Shown here one piece after another: positions 40,001 through 49,763 of a DNA stretch of 64,000 bases. The stretch spans positions 604,443 through 668,442 of the forward strand of contig NC_018327.1 in the NCBI RefSeq assembly GCF_000234665.1. The letters run 5' to 3'. The notes under the pieces were generated by a model. That model was not told where the DNA came from. It was given only the letters and a program-made list of their open reading frames with translations, and ran no database searches. The position numbers were made by a program, and so were the translations under genes. Position 1 is the stretch's first letter; every line of letters starts with the position of its first letter. The stretch is from Leishmania mexicana MHOM/GT/2001/U1103. Its lineage: Eukaryota > Euglenozoa > Kinetoplastea > Trypanosomatida > Trypanosomatidae.

Positions 40001-43000
40001 CCGCACGTGCTTTACGCTGCACTCCACTGCACAAACGACAGGGACACTTTCTTCCTCTGCAGCTGCCCCAGCAACAGTGGAGCCGACGGCAGCGGGAGCG
40101 GCTGCGTCGACTGGCGCGGTGCCACCGGCACTCACAGAGGCGAGCTATCTCTCAGGCAAGAACTGTTCCTTCAGGCGCGGTTTAGCCGAGCTGCAGCAGC
40201 TCCCGGCACACGGTGCTGTGTCACCGCAGAGAACAGAGGGACCGACCACCTGTTTGGAGGGTGTCGCTGGCGCAACACCAAGCGGTACAGGGAAAATGCC
40301 CAGCAGTATGGAGAGCCGCCATACGAATGGGTGTGCGCAGCAGGTCATTGCCAACGCGCAGCAGGCGTTGCTGCGGCCAGTCGGCTCAACACCCGCGACG
40401 GTGGTCATGCACCGCACACCGTCGACTTCCACAAGTGAGGAGCCAGCCTGGAATCGACGAAGTCCACCGCTCCCGCAGCTGTGGTCGTTGCTCAACGACG
40501 GCCACCCGTCTGTCTCGCTCACCGTCGCTGCTGCAACGCCACGCGTGGGTTGCATGGGCGCTGAAAAGCCGACTGTGGGGGCGCCTCAGCCCGCGCAGGC
40601 ACCGGTGACCCATGACGAGACAGCACCGCCCTACCCACGAGAGAGTCAGGAGATGTTCTCCGATGCACCTCTTTCGCCGCCGCAACCGCCGTCGCCTCCC
40701 CTCCCGCGACCCGCTGGCCCAGACGATACTGCGGAGCTGTTCTACGATCTGCCGCGTGAGGTCGGGCACTTCTACGCAACACGGCGCGGCGTCACGTCGC
40801 TGTACGACTGGCAGCACAACGTGCTCACTCGCCCCGAAGTTCGGCAGGGTGGCAACTTTGTCTACAGTCTCCCCACCAGCGGTGGCAAGACGCTGGTCGC
40901 CGAGCTGAGCCTCCTGCGGTGTGTGCTGAATCGCCGCAAGTCGTGCTTCCTCGTCCTGCCCTTTGTCTCGCTTGCGGAGGAGAAGACGATGGCGCTGCAG
41001 CCGCTGGCGACAGCCTACGACTTCAACGTGGACGGCCACTACGGCAGCTCCGGCCGCTTCCCGCTCTGCGGGGCGCCTGCAGCCTACGTCTGCACAATTG
41101 AAAAGGCAAACGCGCTGCTGAATCACATGCTCGAGGAGGGCCGCACCGACGAGATTGGGGCGGTGGTGGTGGACGAGCTGCACATGGTCGGCGAGTCCGG
41201 GCGAGGGGCGACGCTGGAGCTGTTCCTTTCCAAGGTACTCGTGCTCAACGCTGCGCGGCAGCGGAAGCGTGACGCCGTGGTTGCACCGGGGACGCAGAGT
41301 CGCTGCAGTGCTAGCGGTTCGCGGCCAGGATGGCCGGAGGAGTTGGAGGACGCAGCGGAGGACCGCCATGAGGGGGCAGTCATGACGGATACAGGGAAGG
41401 CGGCTGCGGACCCCGGTCCTCTACAGATCATCGGCATGAGCGCCACGGTCCCCAACCTCTGCACCCTTGCCGAGTGGCTGCGCGCCGCGTGCTTTGAGTA
41501 CGACTTCCGGCCCGTGCCATTGCGCGCCTACAGTGTCGTTGGTGGCCTCGTGCTACGCGATGGCCAGCGCAACGAGCGCAACCTCAGCAGCGGCTCTGTC
41601 ACGCAGCATCTTCTGGAGCTCGCGACGGAGGTGCCGGAGGCGTCCGTACTCATCTTCTGCGCCAGCCGCCAGCAGTGCGTCGACACGGCGAAGGGCATCG
41701 TAAACTACCTCAGGGCTCAGGCCATTGCCGGCCAAAAGGCGCTGCCCGCGTGGATGTCGGGTAGCAGCGATGCGGCGGCGGAGGCGCAGCACGTCTCGGT
41801 GCTTGGCGCACCGTTCCCGAGCTCAGCGAAAGGGCCGGCCACAGCGGCCGCGATGACGGCGGTGCCGTCGCAGGGGTCGGCTGCCATCAAAGGCCTCCTT
41901 GCGGACCTCGAGGCCCTCGCGCACCACGAAGCCTCCCAGCTCAGTGAGGTGGTTGGCTTTGGAGTGGCGTTTCACCACGGCGGCCTCCTTGCCGAGGAGC
42001 GAGACCTCATCGAGACGGCGTTCCGCCGCAAGTACATCCGCATCCTGTGCTGCACCTCTACGCTGGCCGCTGGTGTGAACCTGCCGGCGCGGCGGGTAAT
42101 CATCAAAACGCCGTACGTGGGCCGCGAATTTCTCACGAAGTCGCGCTACCTGCAGATGTGCGGTCGTGCCGGGAGAGCCGGGTTGGACCCGTACGGCGAG
42201 TCCTTCCTGCTGCTGAGCAGTCGTGATCAGGCGCGCGGTCACGCCCTTATGCACGCCCCTGTGGAACCGTGCCGCAGCCAGCTCCTCGAGGACGGCCAGA
42301 CGCTCACGCGTTCGCTTTTGGAGTGCGTTGGGGTTGGGCTCGTGGCGGACTTTCGAAGCGCTTGCCGGTGGAGTGGCTCACTGCTGACCAGGTGGGCGGT
42401 GGGTCCTGTCGATGCGTCGTGGCAGCCGTACATCACTGCAGCTGCCGCCCCGGCTGCGTCTGCGAGCGCTGGAGTTGCGCCTACCGGAGCGGCAGCGAAG
42501 GACACGTGCGAAAGTGCCACCGACTTTGTCCTCGCCTCTGGAGTTGGCTATGACGACGACGCCGCTACCGCACAGGACTCAGAGCGCAGCCGGTCTGCGC
42601 CTGGGCCTCCGGCCTCACCGCCCTCCCACCCAGCCTCGCCGGCGTCGCCGCTTCTGACGTGGGTGCCGCCGGCTGCCATGAACGCGATGGCGCGCACCTC
42701 GCTCGTTACACTAGCGCGCTGCGGCTTTATCCACATTGCCAGTACACGCGCAAGCAGCGGCGCCATCGCCGTGAACAACACCGATGATGTCAGCACGGCC
42801 ATCAGCGCTGATGGCCGTGCTGCTGCTGGGGCTACAGTCGGCAAGGAAAGCGGCACCGAATCGAGCGCAGCTTCGGAGACGTTGCTGAGCAGCGTATCGG
42901 ACGACGCCCACGCCGACGCTTCAGCAGAGACGCACGAGGCCTGTCATACGCAGGTGCTTGTGACATCGTTTGGCAGCTCGTCCGTCCGCTCGTGCTTTAG

Positions 43001-43811
43001 TGTGGAGGAGGCGCTGCTGCTGCGCGCCGAGCTGGACGAGTTGCGCCACACCGGTCTCATCCTGTCCGACGACCTGCACCTTTGCTACTTCCTCACGCCG
43101 CTTCGGGAGGTGGGAAAGTGCGACTGGGAGCTGCTGCGGCTCATGATGTCGCGCATGAGCGACAGTCGCCAGCGCATTGCGAGCCTGCTTGGGGTCGACA
43201 CCTACTTTGTTGATCAGCAGGCAATGGGGCTCGGCGGTCCACTGGAGGCCACAGAGGAGGGCCGACGTCGCCTCTTCACGGCAAAGCGATTCTACGTGGC
43301 ACTTATGCTGGCGGATGTGCTGGCTGAGGTGCCGATGACGACGGTGGAGGAGCGGTATAACGTGAGCCGCGGGCAGCTGCAGAGCCTGATGCGCTCCGCC
43401 TCGATGTTCAGTTGCTCCATCACGAACTTCTGCCATGCGATGGAGTGGTTCTCGCTGGAGGCGGTGCTCTCGTCCTTCGTGAAGCGACTCGGCTTCGGTG
43501 TTAAGCCGGACTTGCTGCCGCTGATGGAGATACGTGGCATGCAGCCGCCGCGGGCGAGGGCGCTGTGGAACGCCGGCTTCAAGAAGCTCGCAGCGATCGC
43601 GGTGGCCGACGCGGATGATATGGTGTCGAAGGTGAAGTCGATGAACCCAAAGGACAGCAAGGCGGCAAAGTTTTTTACGAAGCGCTCGGCCTTGATGGCG
43701 ATCCGGGAGGCAAACCTCGCTCTACAGTCGAAGATCAAGGAGAAGAAGGGCGAGCTGCAGGAACTGACGGCTCGTTGCGGCGGTGGTGGCGGCGTTCGCG
43801 GTGTGCACTGA
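37056..43811 (+). CDS. HELQ/Hel308-type DNA repair helicase with very long N-terminal extension
   Basis: Superfamily 2 3'-5' DNA helicase of the HELQ/POLQ group, expected to act at blocked forks and in crosslink repair. The protein is 2,251 residues. The first 1,220 or so are Ser/Pro/Ala/Thr-rich and look disordered. Helicase motifs: I, PTSGGKT (40872); II, DELH (41172); III, GMSAT (about 41436); VI, QMCGRAGRAG (about 42153). Motif I read as YSLPTSGGKT and the VGESGRGATLE stretch after DELH favour HELQ over the POLQ helicase half. A helix-hairpin-helix-like C-terminus follows (LPLMEIRGMQPPRARAL, about 43513). There is no polymerase domain. Low-complexity inserts interrupt the core (about 41260-41400, 41740-41880, 42420-42640 and 42760-42940). 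Start is the first in-frame ATG; the frame stays open upstream with no other ATG. Confidence 0.9.
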   Translation: MRRTMTTTKGFRAPRTSGSHERPADTTVSSTISAAPPPPPSASPAPKVSARGATTAAPSPSPSSSSAHRGKSASGGNTASATAAATGDAGAGTTTIYPKSGGLSFLQGPRGLLSGHFSANHLRRAPRQTDRTTPRGGASTTTTAMGAPADTATVATAAAQHTAARTSGEDQVVALSSGDTPLPRKRPRSLSPDDSYAGGAHSCDEAARTRGWAPSASRNSDKVTNDATTSLVPLSIPRLATARRLSTSHIRRTVFYPPSAEQPLALSRSSHDADGADVMGASEFALVPRVSSAPMPADLCVDSDYTVHAHPWGSATAVPAWTDVGDAVSVAPDADALRVPGPSSAVCAGRELYSSTAVSEGHTTPLAAAMTASTLTSPSTQSGKRFLSALEHEQRDYATAISTAPPSPPSPSLLPPCRLPCYSGASQQVSPAPPAAPNTPKAAPSTPPSLPLPLLPCGSTSSSPAVPQLRVHELAAPSLSLLGREASLLPSSSRRGLSVPLSSPRLERADSPLSPPFADSSPGPAVGLMPDRAGALVAAAAVGGERQALSSLAPPARSVGELTRVQRQQQALTHPSSALAASEEAEREECDEALECEMAEDLRMSTDIAFTPSGTGSCAPPLFSQSSMMQEEESQAEEEKGGGEAATCIMRGSAGAVGRAGDDSELRSGPGMSGQEGSAEPFFRFKDGAGGALLSGSTPPPSIAIPAVLNQHAFLSGGSHDGGTAATDSSAASPTSSPSVLSSAFAGPPSAPSTWLIREATPPHLSSVLAPGTELLALGVVTAAVAADGGGGLSVGRMGPGRHRTVFSFSSLGVGTATPAALPDPFPEPQPRLWQPSVATTTDQSCAGSARNVTAPLAEPATPVISELSEACATTHPPGLWQPPLPAEHVSPPRDSLLMRAASEGGMAEGCAAQGVFQMGVVAPTSTSPPGSDTLPSATGVSAISAARAAPPLSDLYVTALPYLSTAAASGSDATAVPARAGRTCFTLHSTAQTTGTLSSSAAAPATVEPTAAGAAASTGAVPPALTEASYLSGKNCSFRRGLAELQQLPAHGAVSPQRTEGPTTCLEGVAGATPSGTGKMPSSMESRHTNGCAQQVIANAQQALLRPVGSTPATVVMHRTPSTSTSEEPAWNRRSPPLPQLWSLLNDGHPSVSLTVAAATPRVGCMGAEKPTVGAPQPAQAPVTHDETAPPYPRESQEMFSDAPLSPPQPPSPPLPRPAGPDDTAELFYDLPREVGHFYATRRGVTSLYDWQHNVLTRPEVRQGGNFVYSLPTSGGKTLVAELSLLRCVLNRRKSCFLVLPFVSLAEEKTMALQPLATAYDFNVDGHYGSSGRFPLCGAPAAYVCTIEKANALLNHMLEEGRTDEIGAVVVDELHMVGESGRGATLELFLSKVLVLNAARQRKRDAVVAPGTQSRCSASGSRPGWPEELEDAAEDRHEGAVMTDTGKAAADPGPLQIIGMSATVPNLCTLAEWLRAACFEYDFRPVPLRAYSVVGGLVLRDGQRNERNLSSGSVTQHLLELATEVPEASVLIFCASRQQCVDTAKGIVNYLRAQAIAGQKALPAWMSGSSDAAAEAQHVSVLGAPFPSSAKGPATAAAMTAVPSQGSAAIKGLLADLEALAHHEASQLSEVVGFGVAFHHGGLLAEERDLIETAFRRKYIRILCCTSTLAAGVNLPARRVIIKTPYVGREFLTKSRYLQMCGRAGRAGLDPYGESFLLLSSRDQARGHALMHAPVEPCRSQLLEDGQTLTRSLLECVGVGLVADFRSACRWSGSLLTRWAVGPVDASWQPYITAAAAPAASASAGVAPTGAAAKDTCESATDFVLASGVGYDDDAATAQDSERSRSAPGPPASPPSHPASPASPLLTWVPPAAMNAMARTSLVTLARCGFIHIASTRASSGAIAVNNTDDVSTAISADGRAAAGATVGKESGTESSAASETLLSSVSDDAHADASAETHEACHTQVLVTSFGSSSVRSCFSVEEALLLRAELDELRHTGLILSDDLHLCYFLTPLREVGKCDWELLRLMMSRMSDSRQRIASLLGVDTYFVDQQAMGLGGPLEATEEGRRRLFTAKRFYVALMLADVLAEVPMTTVEERYNVSRGQLQSLMRSASMFSCSITNFCHAMEWFSLEAVLSSFVKRLGFGVKPDLLPLMEIRGMQPPRARALWNAGFKKLAAIAVADADDMVSKVKSMNPKDSKAAKFFTKRSALMAIREANLALQSKIKEKKGELQELTARCGGGGGVRGVH
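42791..42822. repeat. 32-bp perfect palindrome inside the helicase gene
   Basis: Arms 42791-42806 and 42807-42822 are exact reverse complements with no spacer, centred on AGC|GCT. It lies in a low-complexity insert encoding VSTAISADGRAAAG. In DNA it could extrude a cruciform and in RNA a 14-16 bp hairpin. Confidence 0.9.
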
Positions 43812-44622
43812 AGCTGAAGGAGAGCACGCAAAAGGCAGAGACGGAAGGGGCTAGTCTTGCGCGCGTTCAGTTTCGACCAGAGGTTGTGGGGTGTGTTCGG
43901 GAGGGAGGTGGAAGAGGCGGGGGGGGCTGTGTGGACCCGTGCGCACCCCGTCCACGTACCTTGTTAGCAGGATCGCTGCCGCCAGTGCTGCTATGCCGAC
44001 TCTCAGACGCGCGGCCTTCTCCCTTTGTTTATCGTTGTGCGTCTCTCCAAACCGAAAACAGAAACGCTGGCGTGGTGCCCCTCTTCCTCTCCCACTGTGT
44101 GTGGGCAATCCGCCAGAGACGGGGGGGGGGCGGAAGAGCGCAGGGCGTGGGACGGCTCTGGCCTGTGGGGCGACAGAACACCAGCCCCCCTGCACCTCTC
44201 TCCCTCCCTCTCTCACGTTGGCTGTGACGTTCTCAAAGCGGGGGGGGGCGCACCAACGCGTGACGATCGGCACGCGCTTGAGCACCTCCGCACCCGACAC
44301 CTCACCCATGCGTCTACACCTGTCTTCCGCTCATGGCACTCCCGGGTGTGTCTGGCTATTCGATGGCTTGCTCTGTTTCCTCGACTCCAGAGCACAAGGC
44401 CGATGGCGCACCTCTCCCTCGCCGACTCCGCGCGTTACGCTGTCTTGCCACTCTTCTTCGCTTGCTCTTCTTGACGCCGCCCATTCTCCTCTTCTACATC
44501 CGAACACTCGCCCGCATCCGTGCACTCGGCAGCGCTCAATTCCTGTGCGCCTCTTGCCGAGTGCGCGCAGACAGTGGCACATCCTTTTCCGTCGTCGCCA
44601 CCGGATCCAGTTGCTCTGCATC
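43812..44622 (+). other. Spacer after the helicase gene
   Basis: No gene seen. Two G9 runs (44121-44129 and 44240-44248) and CT-rich blocks (about 44030-44100, 44190-44220 and 44440-44510) are the main features. Confidence 0.5.
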
Positions 44623-45120
44623 ATGCTATCTTCTGCAAGCAGCGCTGCCGCGCTGTGGAGCGCGTGCGGCATCGTTGCGTTGGTCTGTGCCTTCTCCACC
44701 GCTCTCCTCTGTGTGACCGTGCGGCAGCTCTGCGGACGCGTCAACGTGATGCAGCACGGCGCCGTCGCCATCGCCATCATCCCGACAGCATTTTTCCTCG
44801 GCCATGTCTTGTGTGCCTCCTACAACGCACTGGGCGAGACCCTGCGGACGTTCGCCAAGGAGAACGCGCAAGATCTGCCACAGCCGCTCTTCTACGTGAT
44901 TGCGGCGATCCGCCCGCTCGTGGCGCAAGTTGGGCTGACGGAGGCGATGTGGATGGCATGCTTGCTGTTTACTGCCTATAGCGCCACGAAGGTGTGGCAC
45001 CACTTGATTGACATTACGCGGCTACTAAAGGCGTCGCGGCGTCGGCTGCAGCTGCCCGAGATGCGCGAGCTCCGCCGACAAGAGGAGGCGGCGACTACGA
45101 AAGGGCAGAAGCGGCGCTGA
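44623..45120 (+). CDS. Small multi-pass membrane protein, unknown function
   Basis: A 165-residue protein I do not recognise. It has three hydrophobic stretches: residues about 7-30 (ALWSACGIVALVCAF), 44-64 (GAVAIAIIPTAFFLGH) and 106-125 (MWMACLLFTAYSATK). A charged Arg/Lys/Glu-rich C-terminal tail ends in QKRR, likely cytosolic. Polar helices between spans 2 and 3 contain TLRTFAKENAQDL. Codon use is like that of the neighbours and the ATG at 44623 is the first in the well-composed part of the frame. A dibasic tail end could serve ER retention, but this is conjecture. Confidence 0.72.
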   Translation: MLSSASSAAALWSACGIVALVCAFSTALLCVTVRQLCGRVNVMQHGAVAIAIIPTAFFLGHVLCASYNALGETLRTFAKENAQDLPQPLFYVIAAIRPLVAQVGLTEAMWMACLLFTAYSATKVWHHLIDITRLLKASRRRLQLPEMRELRRQEEAATTKGQKRR

Positions 45121-45763
45121 GGAAGTTGTCTTTATCTGTGTAAAGTGCATGGAAGGGGGTGGTGGTGGTGGTGGTGGTCGAGCACCAGAGCTTCTGCCGA
45201 TGCGTTGTGCAGGTCGTACGCCCCCCTTCCCTTCCCTTCCCTTCCCTCTCTCGGCTGCACATGTAGGGACCGCGCACAGAAGTGCAACTCGGCATTCGAA
45301 ACAGTGGGCGTGAGCAGGCACCACAAATAGGCAAGGCAGACCGCGTTGTACCACGCTGGAGCATGTCTTGACGCTCCCGAACGCGTCGGTGTTGAATCTT
45401 AGGACGGTGACAACACAAGCGCTCGTAGCGGGCCGCACGATAAAGCCATTTCTCCGTCTGGCGCACCCTCCCACCATTTCTCTCCATCTTTCCTCCTCGC
45501 GTGGCACTCCGGCGGTGATCACTCCCAAGTGAACGCGCTCATGCACAGCACGCACGTGTACGGTGGTTCGACTCCCACTCTCTTCTAGTTTTCCCCTTGA
45601 GCATCTCAAGGGCCACGAGCGAGGCATCTGCCACCCACGCAGGACTGCAGAACCGCCTTCCCTTGTCGCCTCACGGAGCTGGCGCATCAGGCGGGGTGAC
45701 CTCCGGCTCCCCTTACCCCTCTCCTTCATCCTTTTCCACTCGCCGCCACCGCCGTCACGAGAC
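45121..45763 (+). other. Spacer upstream of MOG1
   Basis: Holds two microsatellites just after the preceding gene: GGT units (about 45157-45178) and TTCCC units (about 45226-45247). Near the end is a pyrimidine tract (about 45703-45740) with an AG at 45760-45761, immediately before the MOG1 ATG, the likely spliced-leader acceptor. No gene is seen. Confidence 0.55.
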
Positions 45764-46405
45764 ATGGCGGCGACGCGTACGGTCGACTTGTACGGCGGTG
45801 CTATGCGCATCAGCCTCCCTCAGGCGATGATCGACGTCTCTGACTTCCGCCAGGTGCCGGATAACCAGGAGGTGTACACGGACGCAGACACGGGCGCCTC
45901 CGTCATCGTGGAGCTGCTCAGTCGGCAGACACATGTCTGCAACTCCGAGGCCGGGGCCTTCTTTTATCACGACCTCGCGAAGGACAACGGGTGCGCACCG
46001 GAGGGTATCTCTCAGGAGGAAACCTGCACGCTTCCACCGTCGGCGTACCCGCACCTGGCCACATCGGCTGCAGCAGTTGTGTCCGCCGAGTGTGGGTCGG
46101 TGGCACCGCAGTCGTGCGATTTCGCGTGCCTCACGACAGGGCTGCAGCGCATCTCCAAGTATACCAATGAGAAGGGGAAGGAGAATCTGGTCTTCGTTGG
46201 CCTGGCGGTGTTGCGATTCACGCCGCCTGTATCGACGGAAATACTTGTGTCGGTGTCTTGCCCGGCTTGGCTGCACCATGAGAGCTCGGATGCGAGGGTG
46301 GTGAGGCGACTGCTCACCGAGCAGGAGCGCTTGCAGCTGCTGCACACGGCGGTCGCCTCGCTGGAGGTTCTCGAGTGGAGCCTGTTCGTGCCTGAGGAAG
46401 GGTAG
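45764..46405 (+). CDS. MOG1: Ran-interacting Mog1 family protein
   Basis: A 213-residue protein matching Mog1, the nuclear Ran GTPase-binding protein that promotes nucleotide release and supports nuclear import. The N-terminal signature is clear: LYGGAMRISLP (from about 45788), then DVSDFRQVPDNQEVYTD (about 45824-45874) and IVELLSRQ, which line up with the conserved GG..S/A-P and FRQVPDNQEV core of the family. The C-terminal strand-helix part (LVFVGLAVLRF, then ETILVSVS-like) also fits. A Cys/Ser/Ala-rich loop of about 40 residues in the middle (about 45985-46130) makes it slightly longer than usual. The start gives a near-leaderless mRNA if the AG at 45760 is used. Confidence 0.9.
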   Translation: MAATRTVDLYGGAMRISLPQAMIDVSDFRQVPDNQEVYTDADTGASVIVELLSRQTHVCNSEAGAFFYHDLAKDNGCAPEGISQEETCTLPPSAYPHLATSAAAVVSAECGSVAPQSCDFACLTTGLQRISKYTNEKGKENLVFVGLAVLRFTPPVSTEILVSVSCPAWLHHESSDARVVRRLLTEQERLQLLHTAVASLEVLEWSLFVPEEG

Positions 46406-47341
46406 CGCAGCCTTAGGTGGTGGTGCTCTATAGAGGAGGGTGGAAGGCGCGGCCTTTGTGCGCACCAGCCACGGTGTGCGCGCCCGAGTGCTCGTATAAA
46501 GGCGGTGCGGCACACAAGCGTGCACAAGGGCTTCCGCACTGGTAGGAGGTACCCCCTCCCCGCGCGCCGTAGGCTCACTGGTTGAGCTGTTACCCGCATG
46601 TTCTGGCACTTCTCCACCCCTCCAACTCCGCCACCACACCAAACGTGCGCATGTCATCACATAGGTGTCACAGAGCATCCAAGGTGCGAGGTGGGCATCC
46701 CCCCCCGCCGCTCTGCCTCCTCCCTCGCATACTCGTAAGTGGACACTACACGTAAAGCACGCTGTGCATCGGCCTACTGTAGCCCACCGTCACCCACGCA
46801 CCCCCGCTAACTCTCTACAGCGAGGACCACCACAAAAGCATGGAACTCGCACAAACATGCGCGCACCAACGGCTGCGCTGTACAGCACACCGATGAATGC
46901 TTCGCTCACAGGAAGCCAATGGCACCAGACCGTCAAGCCCATGCTGGCGCTCTCAAGCTGTTTGCTAGCCGGCCACGTGGGTACAGCTCGTTCTCTCGTT
47001 GATCATCATCTTCGTCCCCGCCTATCTTCCACCTCGCCACCCCTTCTTGCCTTCCCCGCCCTTTCGTTCTCCGACGCCGGCTCCGCACAGCAGCCGCTTC
47101 CGTGCTCACCCACGCAACCGCATTTATGTGAGCGCATCATTGCGTGACTCGGGCGGCACCCACGAATGCCGCTGCAGGCCTCCTCGTCATACCTCCCTGT
47201 GCTCTCTCGATTTCACCACTGCCTTCAGCGTCGCCTCCGTCGCTGTTCAGAGGCCGCCCAGCCCACGTGCCCATTGCTGGTCTCTCCGCTCCTCAGCTTC
47301 CCGCTGCTGCCATTTCGTCACTCACGGTGCAGCCCGATCAC

Positions 47342-47800
47342 ATGGTGAAGAGCGTGCGGCCGACGAGGATCGATGACGCTGCCACATCCACGCGTACCCA
47401 CGCCCGCGCAACCGGAGGGAGGAGGCCAACGGCTTCGCACGTACAAGGTGCCCTGGAGACAATCCCTGCTGCGCTTGCAACGTTGAGGAACATCATCGCG
47501 GACGTGAAGGGCTGCGCTGGTGAGGGTCCTATGCTTGTGCGCTACGCTCGGAGAGGGATGCGCTACCGCTGAGAGAGCTGACGCATATGCCGTCCAAGTC
47601 GGAGAACTCCAGCGTGCGGTGCGTGCCAGGGGACGTGACGCACACGGCGTGCTTGATGGAATGGTGTGAAGGTGCTGTGCGAGATGCAGGAGCGGATCAA
47701 GGACACGGTGCGCTTCGTTTCCCAGCACTCGAAGGAGGAGCGCCCAAGTGGTGCGATGGACGGCGTGTCAAAGATCTTTGGCCTGCACAGAAGGCCAATG
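47342..47800 (+). pseudogene. Degenerate coding sequence with compensating frameshifts
   Basis: Three consecutive segments look like protein but change frame. Segment A (47342 to about 47530) reads helical sequence such as ALETIPAALATLRNIIADVK. Segment B (about 47530-47660), shifted by one base, reads SERDALPLRELTHMPSKSE. Segment C (about 47660-47760), back in the first frame, reads VKVLCEMQERIKDTVRFVSQ. Two opposite indels would make this one protein of about 140 residues. The spacing of helix, short beta-rich part and helix faintly recalls prefoldin-like proteins, but I do not assign a family. A sequencing error in a live gene is the main alternative. Confidence 0.4.
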
Positions 47801-49677
47801 CTACCTGTTGGGCGCTCCTTCTCTCTTCCTCTCGTACTGGCATTGCCTCCGGTGCTGTGACCGACGTTGACATCGTGGCGCACAGCACTAGTGGCCATGC
47901 TCTCGCTCGGCGGCTGTGCAAGGACCCGGTCATACTCACGAGCAGCATCTGGATGAACCTGCGCAGGATCGTGCCGCGGCGCGTTTCTGCGTCTAAGATG
48001 GCGGGGATCATTTTTTCGACGCTGCACGCCAGTGCCGGTACTTTCGACGCGCGCGTCTCCCGCTCCAATCTTCTGGACTCGTGTCTTGGCTGTAGCCGCC
48101 GTCTGCCGCTGCCCACCAACGAGCACTGCCCTTCTTCTCCCTCCTTGCTGTGCACGCTTGCGTCCACCTCTGTGTGTTTCTGTGCGCGCGACCCTTGTTC
48201 TCAAGCGCGTCTCCCCTCTCTCACACACAGTGCATCCCTTCACTCCCTGTGCCCAAAAGCGGGCCTGACGAGATGCCCGGCGTGCTCTCAGGTGCGTGTA
48301 GGCATTGACCGCTGTAGGGCGCGGTGATGGGGCGGGGGGGGTGGACGCTTTACCCTCCAGCCGGTCGCCGGGCCCGGTGTGTCCCTCCCTCCCTGCCGCG
48401 TGTCAGTCCGATCATCCTTCTTCTCCCTCCCTCTCTCTCAGAGCTGCATCTTGTTCCCTTCTGCCCCGACCGCAGCAGCAGCGGTGCAGCAGCACGCACC
48501 CGTAATGCTCATGAGAGGCAGCACACTCCCTAGTGGCTTCTCTGTGCCCCACGAGCACCTGCACCACTTTCGAGGCGCACTTCTCTCCCTCTTTCGGTAT
48601 GTTGCCGTTGATGTGTGTCTTGGCGCCTCTCAGAGTGGGGGATCTGTGCGCACGTGCATGCGTGTGTGCGTGGCGGGAGAGAGGGCTTGATTGCCTCTCG
48701 CCCTGCCGCCGTTTTCTGGAACTTGTCCACCGCCTCATGTCTCTTACCCCCTCTCTCCCTCTTGGCATGCCGTGCTGATCGTACTCTGCTCCCTCCATCA
48801 TGCCGGATGGAGTGTGGCACAGCAGAGCAGGTGTACGCATGCACCCCGGGCTGTACACAGACGCCGCCATGGGGCCGTTCGGCGGTGCATAAGGGTGTTT
48901 GTTTGCTGTGCGTGCACACGGAGCGCCGAGGCGGTGGCTTCTTCCGACTGTTCTCCTCCTCCTCTTCTCTTCGTGCACCCTGGCGTTGGCGTCTGTCTTT
49001 CCGTGGACTCTTGCACGGATGAGACGTGCGTCGTGCTACTCCCGGCTGACTCTACGCTCACCCTTTCCTGCCTTTTGTCGCCCTCTACCCCTCTCCCTCT
49101 GTTGCGCCTTCTCAACCTCTCGCCACCGTTGTGTGCGCTTGTCTTGGCGTCATGCTGCTCATGATCATCCCCGCGTGACCCACATGCCACGATACCGCTG
49201 ATGCGTGTCTGTGTTGATCTCTTCTCCAACGGTGGCGCCAGAGCATCCACCACACTTTCCCTGCCCCGTTCTGTTCCTTGTTACCGAATGTGACACCACT
49301 TACGCACACATCAGATTCTATCCTCCCCTCACCGCCATCAGTTGTGTGCAGACGCTGCCAAGTTGGTGCACATGCGTCTTCGTAGCACTCACTGACCCAC
49401 ACACCACACACACGTACACACTGACTTAGCTCCTTAGTGCCTTAACTTCATCTGAATTCTGTCTTCCGTGTTGTCCTCTTGCCTTTCGCCCCTCGCCCAC
49501 ATCGATTGCGCCACCGCCCAGGGTACCGAGCGCTACGACGTACGCCCTCCCTCCCTCCCTCCCGCCAACGAAAACGTTTCCGTGCAGCTCTTGCCCTCTC
49601 TGCCGTCACTGTGTCTGTGTGCGCAACGCCGTAGCGTTCGGCTTGTTCTGTTGGACGACATCACGGTGGCGTCTTCG

Positions 49678-49705
49678 TCGTCTCTCTCGCTCTCTCTGCT
49701 CTCAG
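49678..49705 (+). promoter_or_regulatory. Spliced-leader acceptor region of SDH2N
   Basis: A nearly pure CT tract ends in CTCTCAG with the AG at 49704-49705, 58 bases before the ATG at 49764. This is the clearest trans-splice acceptor arrangement in the window. Confidence 0.65.
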
Positions 49706-49763
49706 CGAGTACCCGCACCGTCCTCCATCGCCGGCTTCTCCCTCTACAACGCATAGCTCCAAG

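Larger units (their letters stand above)
46406..49763 (+). other. 3.4-kb spacer with a probable decayed gene
   Basis: Apart from the degenerate coding remnant at 47342-47800, this stretch shows only CT-rich blocks and short CA repeats. It is long for this cluster. Open frames within it lack consistent composition. Confidence 0.5.
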
